Assembly: GCA_000466585.1 (NCBI GenBank)
Contig: KE993462.1
Coordinates: 71,258 to 135,257 of the forward strand
Origin: Clostridiales bacterium oral taxon 876 str. F0540
Lineage (GTDB): Bacteria; Bacillota; Clostridia; Clostridiales; Clostridiaceae
DNA length: 64,000 bases
Direction of reading: 5' to 3'
Part shown: positions 58,746 to 64,000 of the stretch, one piece after another
How the letters are laid out: each line of letters begins with the position of its first letter
How positions within the stretch are numbered: position 1 is the stretch's first letter
Made by a program: the position numbers and the translations under genes
Notes under the pieces: generated by a model
The model's input: only the letters and a program-made list of their open reading frames with translations
What the model was told of the DNA's origin: nothing
Databases searched by the model: none

Positions 58746-58851
58746 ATATATAAAATGCAAAAGTTCTAATACATTAATGAAGTCCCAAAAATCCTTGAAG
58801 ATTGGATATTTTATGACATTATTAATCTAAGAACTTTATTGCATTATATAG
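58746..58851. repeat. Dispersed 100-bp palindromic repeat, copy 4
   Basis: TGCAAAAGTTCTAATACATTAATGA on the left matches the complement of CATTATTAATCTAAGAACTTTATTGCA on the right; the core is CAAAAATCC-TTGAAGATT-GGATATTTT, that is, inverted relative to copies 1-3. It is inserted between the T-box terminator and the thrS start, so it lies in the thrS mRNA. Confidence 0.78.
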
Positions 58852-58869
58852 ATGAAAGGGGATTTTTAG

Positions 58870-60807
58870 ATGATAAAAATAAGTTTAAAAGATGGTTCAG
58901 TAAAAGAATACGAAGCTGGTATTTCCGTTATAGAAGTTGCTAAAGACTTAAGCGAAGGCTTAGCAAGAGTAGCTTGCGCAGGAAGCGTAAATGGAAAAAC
59001 AGTAGACTTAAGATTTAAATTAGAACAAGACTGCGAGTTAAATATTTTAACTTTTAACGATGATGAAGGTAAAAAGGCTTTCAGACATACTACAACTCAT
59101 ATATTGGCTCAGGCAGTTAAGAGACTGTTCCCAGAAACTAAGTTAGCTATAGGACCTGCTATAGAAGAGGGCTTCTATTATGACTTTGACAAGGAAGGTT
59201 CCTTCTCAGCTGAGGATCTTACAAAACTTGAAGAAGAAATGAAGAAAATCGTCAAGGAAGAATTAGCTCTTGAAAGATTTGAACTTCCAAGAGAAGAGGC
59301 ACTTAAGCTTATGGAGGAAAAAGGTGAGATTTATAAGGTTGAGCTTATAAATGATTTACCAAAGGATGCCGTAATATCATTTTATAAAATGGGTGAGTTT
59401 GTAGATCTATGTGCAGGTCCGCATCTAATGAATACTAAGTTTGTTAAAGCCTTTAAGCTTACTCAAGTTGCCGGAGCTTACTGGAGAGGAAGCGAAAAGA
59501 ACAAGATGCTAAGCCGTATTTACGGAACTTCCTTTACAAAAAAGAATGAGCTTGAAGAGCATTTAGCAAGAGTTGAAGAAGCGAAGAAGAGAGATCACAA
59601 TAAGCTTGGAAGAGAACTTGAGCTATTCACAACTGTAGATGAAATAGGTCAGGGTCTTCCGCTTTTAATGCCAAAGGGAGCAAAGGTAGTTCAACTTCTT
59701 CAAAGATTTGTTGAGGATGAAGAAGAAAGAAGAGGATATCTTTTAACTAAGACTCCATTTATGGCTAAGAGTGATTTATATAAAATTTCAGGACACTGGG
59801 ATCATTATAAAGATGGAATGTTCATCCTTGGTGATGAGGAAAAAGATGAAGAAGTTATGGCGCTTCGTCCTATGACTTGCCCATTCCAATTCCAGATTTA
59901 TAACTCAAGACAAAGAAGCTACAGGGATCTTCCTCTTAGATATGCAGAAACTTCAACACTATTTAGAAATGAATCTTCAGGTGAAATGCATGGACTTATA
60001 AGAGTAAGACAGTTTACTATATCAGAAGGGCACTTAATTGTTAGACCTGATCAGCTTGAAGAAGAATTTAAAGGTGTTGTTGATTTAATTAACTTCATGA
60101 TGGATACTCTAGGAATTAAAGAAGAGATAACTTACAGATTCTCAAAGTGGGATCCGGACAATAAGGAAAAATATATAGATAATCCGGAAGCTTGGGCAGA
60201 TACTCAAACTAAGATGAAAAAGATACTTGATGATTTAGGCTTGGACTATAAGGAAGCAATAGGGGAGGCAGCCTTCTATGGTCCAAAGCTTGATCTTCAA
60301 TTTAAAAATGTTCATGGAAAAGAGGATACAATAATAACTGTACAAATAGATTTCTCTCTTCCACATAGATTTGAAATGACTTATGTAGACAGCGATGGAG
60401 AAAAGAAATATCCATATGTTATACACAGAACTTCAATAGGCTGCTATGAGAGAACATTGGCAATGCTTATTGAGAAATATGCAGGAGCTTTCCCAACTTG
60501 GCTTGCACCAGTTCAGGCTAAAGTACTTCCAATTTCAGAGAAGTATCATGACTATGTTGAAAAGGTAGTTAAAGCACTTCAAGCTAGAGGAGTTAGAGTT
60601 GAGCCGGACTACAGAGCAGAAAAGATAGGATATAAGATTAGAGAAGCAAGAATGCAGAGAGTTCCGTACATGCTTATTGTAGGTGAAAAGGAAGCAGCTG
60701 AAAATACTGTTTCTATCAGAAGCCGTAAGAATGATGATGAAGGCGCAATCGCATTGGATGCATTTGTAGAAAGAATAGTTAAGGAAATTCAAACAAGAGA
60801 AAGATAA
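58870..60807 (+). CDS. thrS: Threonyl-tRNA synthetase
   Basis: Charges tRNA-Thr. The 645-residue protein has the N-terminal TGS domain (1-62), the editing domain with HTTTHILAQAVKRLFP and CAGPHL, the class II catalytic core (ALRPMTCPFQFQIY with the zinc cysteine, RYAETSTLFRNESSGEMHGLIRVRQF, and HRTSIGCYERTLAMLIE) and the anticodon-binding domain (from about 545). AAAGGGG precedes ATG. Expression is under the T-box upstream. It is closed by a strong terminator. Confidence 0.97.
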   Translation: MIKISLKDGSVKEYEAGISVIEVAKDLSEGLARVACAGSVNGKTVDLRFKLEQDCELNILTFNDDEGKKAFRHTTTHILAQAVKRLFPETKLAIGPAIEEGFYYDFDKEGSFSAEDLTKLEEEMKKIVKEELALERFELPREEALKLMEEKGEIYKVELINDLPKDAVISFYKMGEFVDLCAGPHLMNTKFVKAFKLTQVAGAYWRGSEKNKMLSRIYGTSFTKKNELEEHLARVEEAKKRDHNKLGRELELFTTVDEIGQGLPLLMPKGAKVVQLLQRFVEDEEERRGYLLTKTPFMAKSDLYKISGHWDHYKDGMFILGDEEKDEEVMALRPMTCPFQFQIYNSRQRSYRDLPLRYAETSTLFRNESSGEMHGLIRVRQFTISEGHLIVRPDQLEEEFKGVVDLINFMMDTLGIKEEITYRFSKWDPDNKEKYIDNPEAWADTQTKMKKILDDLGLDYKEAIGEAAFYGPKLDLQFKNVHGKEDTIITVQIDFSLPHRFEMTYVDSDGEKKYPYVIHRTSIGCYERTLAMLIEKYAGAFPTWLAPVQAKVLPISEKYHDYVEKVVKALQARGVRVEPDYRAEKIGYKIREARMQRVPYMLIVGEKEAAENTVSIRSRKNDDEGAIALDAFVERIVKEIQTRER

Positions 60808-60810
60808 TAA

Positions 60811-60853
60811 AAAATTAGAGCTGCAGACTTATGTTTGCAGCTCTAATTTTTTT
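60811..60853 (+). terminator. thrS terminator
   Basis: A perfect 15-bp stem, AAAATTAGAGCTGCA with its complement, followed by TTT. Confidence 0.9.
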
Positions 60854-60973
60854 ATGCAAGTAATAAATTAAGATAATAGATTAGAAAATGGATAAATATA
60901 CTATAAGTAAGAATTATTTAGTTAAACTTTTGGTGTAAGGTGGATTAACGATTTAAGAAGAGAGGGTGGAAAA

Positions 60974-61465
60974 ATGTACACTGTGGGAATCATAACTCTA
61001 AGCGATAAAGGGTCAAAAGGGGAAAGGGAAGATATTAGCGGCAAATTAATTAAAAAGATAGTTGAAGACTTGGACTACGAAGTGAAAAAGTATATTGTTC
61101 TTCCGGATGAGAAAAGATTAATAGAAGAAGAATTAAAGTATCAGTCTGATAATTTAAAGGTTAATATAATATTTACAACAGGAGGTACAGGCTTTAGCAA
61201 GAGGGATGTAACACCTGAAGCTACTTTATCCATCATTGATAGACAAGCTATGGGGATTTCTGAGGCTATACGATACTACAGTTTGAAGATTACCCCGAGA
61301 GCTATGCTTTCAAGGGCGGTCTCAGGAATAAGAGGGGATACGTTAATTATTAATCTTCCGGGCAGTCCTAAGGCTGTTGAGGAAGCACTTACTTTTATTC
61401 TGGATTCTGTTAAGCATGGTATTGAAATTCTTATTGGAAGTGCTTCAGAGTGTGCAAGAAAATAA
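60974..61465 (+). CDS. MogA/MoaB-family molybdopterin adenylyltransferase
   Basis: A 163-residue protein with TTGGTGFSKRDVTPEAT and the LPGSPKAVEEA signature of MogA/MoaB, which adenylylates molybdopterin before metal insertion. It is the first gene of a molybdenum-cofactor operon (followed at 30 bp by a MoeA-like gene, then moaC and moaA). GGGTGG precedes ATG 60974; AGAGAGGG may be the true ribosome site. Confidence 0.9.
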   Translation: MYTVGIITLSDKGSKGEREDISGKLIKKIVEDLDYEVKKYIVLPDEKRLIEEELKYQSDNLKVNIIFTTGGTGFSKRDVTPEATLSIIDRQAMGISEAIRYYSLKITPRAMLSRAVSGIRGDTLIINLPGSPKAVEEALTFILDSVKHGIEILIGSASECARK

Positions 61466-61495
61466 TTAATAGCTAAGGCAAACGGGGGAGAGAAA

Positions 61496-62515
61496 ATGAA
61501 AAAGATTAATGTTTATGATGCTGTTGGATCAGTAATATGCCATGATATAACTCAAATAATACCAGGAAAAATAAAGGATGTGGCCTTTAAAAAAGGACAT
61601 ATTGTCAAAGAAGAAGATATACCTATACTATTATCTCTTGGGAAGGAGCATTTATATGTATGGGAAAAGAAAGAAGGCATGCTTCATGAGAATGAGGCGG
61701 CAGAACGGCTTAAAAATTTGACTGCAGGAGAAGGATTGTCCTTTAGCGAAACTAAGGAAGGAAAAATTAATTTTATTGCTCAAGCTGATGGGGTGCTTAA
61801 AATAGATAAGGAACTTCTACTTGAACTAAACAGCTTGGGTGAAATTATTTTATCTACCTTGCATAATAACATGCCTGTAAAAAAAGGCCAAAAGGTTGCA
61901 GGAACTAAAATAATACCTTTGGTTATTGAAGAAGAAAAAATCAAAAGAGCAGAACATCTTATTAATAAAAAAATAATTAAGGTGCTTCCATATAGAACAA
62001 AAAGAATAGCTGTCGTGACTACAGGAAGTGAAGTATACAGCGGCAGAATAAAGGATGCCTTTGGGCCTGTAATAAAAAGAAAGGTTGAGGAGTTTAATTG
62101 CGAAGTAATTGGACAAGTAATTGTTCCGGATGATTTGGATAGCATTGTTGAGGCAATAAGAGAATGGATTGATATAGGCGCAGACATGATTATATGTACC
62201 GGAGGAATGTCAGTAGATCCAGATGATTTAACGCCAACTGCAATAAAGAGCATAGGAGGTGAGCTCGTTTCTTATGGAGCTCCAATACTTCCCGGATCAA
62301 TGTTTTTATTAGCCTACGAAAAAGAAATGCCTATTTTGGGCCTTCCGGGCTGTGTAATGTATAACGATAGAACAGTTTTTGATTTAGTACTTCCAAGGCT
62401 TCTTGCCGGCGAGAGGCTTACTAACTATGATATAGCTGCCTATGGACATGGCGGGCTATGCATGGAATGTGAGCAATGCAGGTTTCCAAACTGCAGCTTC
62501 GGAAAGGGAGTGTAA
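61496..62515 (+). CDS. MoeA-like molybdopterin-binding protein with Cys-rich tail
   Basis: A 339-residue protein: an N-terminal domain (1-110) like the start of MoeA but shortened, a middle all-beta region, and a molybdopterin-binding domain with VVTTGSEVYSGRI, TGGMSVDPDDLTP and LGLPGCVMYNDRTVFDLVLPRLLAG. The MoeA C-terminal domain IV is absent; instead the protein ends with GGLCMECEQCRFPNCSFGKG, a four-cysteine motif likely to bind zinc or iron-sulphur. It is typical of a clostridial molybdopterin-binding family that accompanies moaC/moaA. Its exact step (metal insertion or chaperone) is not settled. Confidence 0.85.
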   Translation: MKKINVYDAVGSVICHDITQIIPGKIKDVAFKKGHIVKEEDIPILLSLGKEHLYVWEKKEGMLHENEAAERLKNLTAGEGLSFSETKEGKINFIAQADGVLKIDKELLLELNSLGEIILSTLHNNMPVKKGQKVAGTKIIPLVIEEEKIKRAEHLINKKIIKVLPYRTKRIAVVTTGSEVYSGRIKDAFGPVIKRKVEEFNCEVIGQVIVPDDLDSIVEAIREWIDIGADMIICTGGMSVDPDDLTPTAIKSIGGELVSYGAPILPGSMFLLAYEKEMPILGLPGCVMYNDRTVFDLVLPRLLAGERLTNYDIAAYGHGGLCMECEQCRFPNCSFGKGV

Positions 62516-62517
62516 TA

Positions 62518-62994
62518 ATGGAATGTAATCTAACTCATTTTGATGAGAATGGAAAAGCAAGAATGGTTGATGTAAGCGATAAGAAAGATACTAATAGAAC
62601 AGCTATTGCTGAAGGAAAAATAAGGATGAAACCTGAGACTCTAGCTATGATAAAGCGTGGTCAAGTTGAAAAAGGAGATGTTCTTGGAGTTGCAAGAGTC
62701 GCCGGAATTATGGCCGCTAAAAAAGCTTCGGATATTATTCCAATGTGTCATCCTATTATTATATCGGGATGCAGTTTAAACTTTAAGATAAATGATGAAG
62801 AAAGCTTTATAACAATAGAAGCTGAAGCTAAGACAACAGGAAAGACAGGAATTGAAATGGAAGTGTTAACTGCAGTTTCTGCTTCAGCGCTTACTATATA
62901 CGACATGTGCAAAGCTGTAGATAGAGGAATGATTATTGAGAACATTCATCTGCTTAAAAAAAATGGAGGAAAGAGTGGGGAGTGGATATATTGA
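62518..62994 (+). CDS. moaC: Cyclic pyranopterin monophosphate synthase
   Basis: Converts the MoaA product to cyclic pyranopterin monophosphate. LTHFDENGKARMVDVSDK, the ARVAGIMAAKKASDIIPMCHPI active-site region and the GIEMEVLTAVSASALTIYDMCKAVDRGM end are diagnostic. ATG 62518 follows AAAGGGAG, three bases after the MoeA-like stop codon. It has the normal length of 158 residues and overlaps moaA by four bases. Confidence 0.95.
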   Translation: MECNLTHFDENGKARMVDVSDKKDTNRTAIAEGKIRMKPETLAMIKRGQVEKGDVLGVARVAGIMAAKKASDIIPMCHPIIISGCSLNFKINDEESFITIEAEAKTTGKTGIEMEVLTAVSASALTIYDMCKAVDRGMIIENIHLLKKNGGKSGEWIY

Positions 62995-63962
62995 CTGACC
63001 AATGGGGGAGAACCATAGACTATTTGCGAATATCTGTTACTGACAGGTGTAATTTAAGGTGTAAGTACTGCATGCCTGATAAAAATATAGGCTTTATGCA
63101 GAAGGAGGATTTGCTTACAAAAGATGAAATATATAGAATAGCAAATCTTGCCTCTAATATAGGAATAAAAAAAATAAGAATTACCGGGGGAGAGCCTTTA
63201 GCTAGAGAGGATACTGTCGAAATTATTAAAAACATAAAATCTCTTAAGGGAATAAAGGAAGTTTGCTTAACAACAAATGGCATATTCTTAAGAAGTTATC
63301 TAGATAAGCTGATAGAGGTAGGTATAGATGTGATCAATATAAGTCTGGACACATTAGAAGAAAAAAAATATAGAACCATAACAGGCGGGGGTGACATTAC
63401 AGCTGTTTTGGATTCTATTAATAAATGCGTTGAAAAAGGAGTCAAAGTAAAATTAAATACTGTTATTATAAAGGATTTTAATGAAGGGGAAATTCTTGAT
63501 TTTATACAGTTTGCTGAGGATAAAAATATACAAATAAGATTTATTGAAATGATGCCTCTAGGAGCGGGAAAAAATTTTCAAACTATTGCTGTGGATAAAA
63601 TAAAAGAAATAATTGAAGAAAAAATAAAATTGATTTCATATAAAAGCTCTGCAAATAGTAACGGTCCCGCAGTGTACTATAAGTCAGAAGAGGGAAAAGG
63701 AACAATTGGATTTATAAGCCCAATAAGCCACACCTTCTGTGAAAGCTGCAACAGAATCAGATTAACTGCTGACGGCTTCTTAAAACAATGTCTTCACTTC
63801 AAAAAGGGAGAAGATTTGAAGAAATTAATGCGGCAAGGAGTCACGGATGAAAAGCTGATTAATGTAATAAAAAAATGCTGTTATCTAAAACCAAAGCATC
63901 ATTCATTCCAATCTGAAAATCAATATTCAGAAAAAAGATTCATGTACCAAATTGGAGGGTAA
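62991..63962 (+). CDS. moaA: GTP 3',8-cyclase
   Basis: A radical-SAM enzyme that starts molybdenum-cofactor synthesis from GTP. The SAM cluster is CNLRCKYC, GGEP is the SAM-binding loop, and the second cluster is CESCNRIRLTADGFLKQC. The C-terminus ends in IGG, the conserved GG tail. TTG 62991 (MTDQWGRTIDYLRIS) is chosen because GGGGAG lies eight bases upstream and its TTGA overlap with the moaC stop gives coupling; GTG 62982 is an alternative. 323 residues. Confidence 0.94.
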   Translation: MTDQWGRTIDYLRISVTDRCNLRCKYCMPDKNIGFMQKEDLLTKDEIYRIANLASNIGIKKIRITGGEPLAREDTVEIIKNIKSLKGIKEVCLTTNGIFLRSYLDKLIEVGIDVINISLDTLEEKKYRTITGGGDITAVLDSINKCVEKGVKVKLNTVIIKDFNEGEILDFIQFAEDKNIQIRFIEMMPLGAGKNFQTIAVDKIKEIIEEKIKLISYKSSANSNGPAVYYKSEEGKGTIGFISPISHTFCESCNRIRLTADGFLKQCLHFKKGEDLKKLMRQGVTDEKLINVIKKCCYLKPKHHSFQSENQYSEKRFMYQIGG

Positions 63963-64000
63963 AAGTCCTAAATGGGCTTTTACGGGCATACTACGAGCGG
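63954..64000 (+). repeat. SD plus hairpin plus mini-ORF element, copy 2 (cut by window end)
   Basis: GGAGG (63954-63958) is followed by GTAAAAG, CCTAAATGGG and CTTTTACGGGC, then CTACGAGCGG. It begins at the last codons of moaA. ATG 63972 opens a frame (MGFYGHTTSG) that runs off the end. Compare 33109-33164 on the minus strand. Confidence 0.6.

Noticed and set aside
58563..58769. Open frame of 68 codons upstream of thrS
   Set aside because: It lies inside the T-box RNA, whose conserved sequence explains it.
1..64000. Phage, CRISPR array, restriction or abortive-infection system
   Set aside because: No integrase, structural phage genes, regular repeat-spacer array, methyltransferase or known defence protein is encoded.

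Overview
The window is AT-rich Firmicute DNA, most likely from a Clostridium (sensu stricto) chromosome. The signs are near-exclusive AGA/AGG arginine codons, strong GGAGG ribosome binding sites with frequent TTG and GTG starts, a T-box leader, an Acr3-type arsenic operon, cytosolic [NiFe] hydrogenase genes, rubrerythrin and PTS operons with sigma-54 control. This is inferred from style and gene content, not from a database match. I see no rRNA, tRNA, CRISPR array, prophage or intact insertion sequence.

Layout. 1-3.4 kb: a small kinase-like protein, an unknown protein, a metallophosphoesterase and two small unknown genes. 3.4-7.8 kb: a complete arsenic operon (arsR-arsD-arsA-arsC-acr3) with a clear promoter and operator. 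7.9-11.5 kb: a decayed amino acid permease, a dihydropyrimidinase and a MATE exporter with foreign-looking codon use. 11.7-15.3 kb: a three-gene glycosylation operon (GT2, GtrA flippase, GT39). 15.6-20.5 kb: HPr, adenylate kinase, [NiFe] hydrogenase subunits with their protease, and a nitrilase-family amidase. 20.7-31 kb: miscellaneous genes, then a two-component system, a MacAB-like export cassette and a chemoreceptor. 31-34.5 kb: rarA, a cluster of small unknown proteins and a PilZ protein. 34.6-38.3 kb: the fructose PTS operon. 38.6-44.3 kb: a second, paralogous export cassette with its own two-component system. 44.4-49.5 kb: MFS and MATE exporters, rubrerythrin and a truncated LtaS-like membrane protein. 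49.7-55.9 kb: a LevR-type sigma-54 activator and a cellobiose-type PTS operon. 56-58.4 kb: redox and xenobiotic genes with HxlR and MarR regulators. 58.4-64 kb: T-box/thrS and a molybdenum-cofactor operon.

How it fits together. The most interesting signals are regulatory. Three promoters (upstream of the glycosylation operon, the first two-component system and the first export cassette) share one exact geometry: CACATAA-like direct repeats 11 bp apart, then 30 bp, then a TATAAT-like -10. This suggests one OmpR-family regulon joining surface glycosylation, export and chemoreception. A second, Pho-box-like pair of sites lies upstream of the second export cassette and the LtaS-like fragment. The gene for HPr has a sigma-54 promoter with the same core and spacing as the one driving the cellobiose PTS operon.

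Repeats. A roughly 100-bp imperfect palindrome with a conserved central loop occurs four times. A hairpin with identical 11-bp arms occurs twice. An SD plus hairpin plus mini-ORF element occurs twice, the second copy being cut by the window end. These are the best candidates for undescribed elements; no wholly new multi-gene system is evident beyond them and the regulon.
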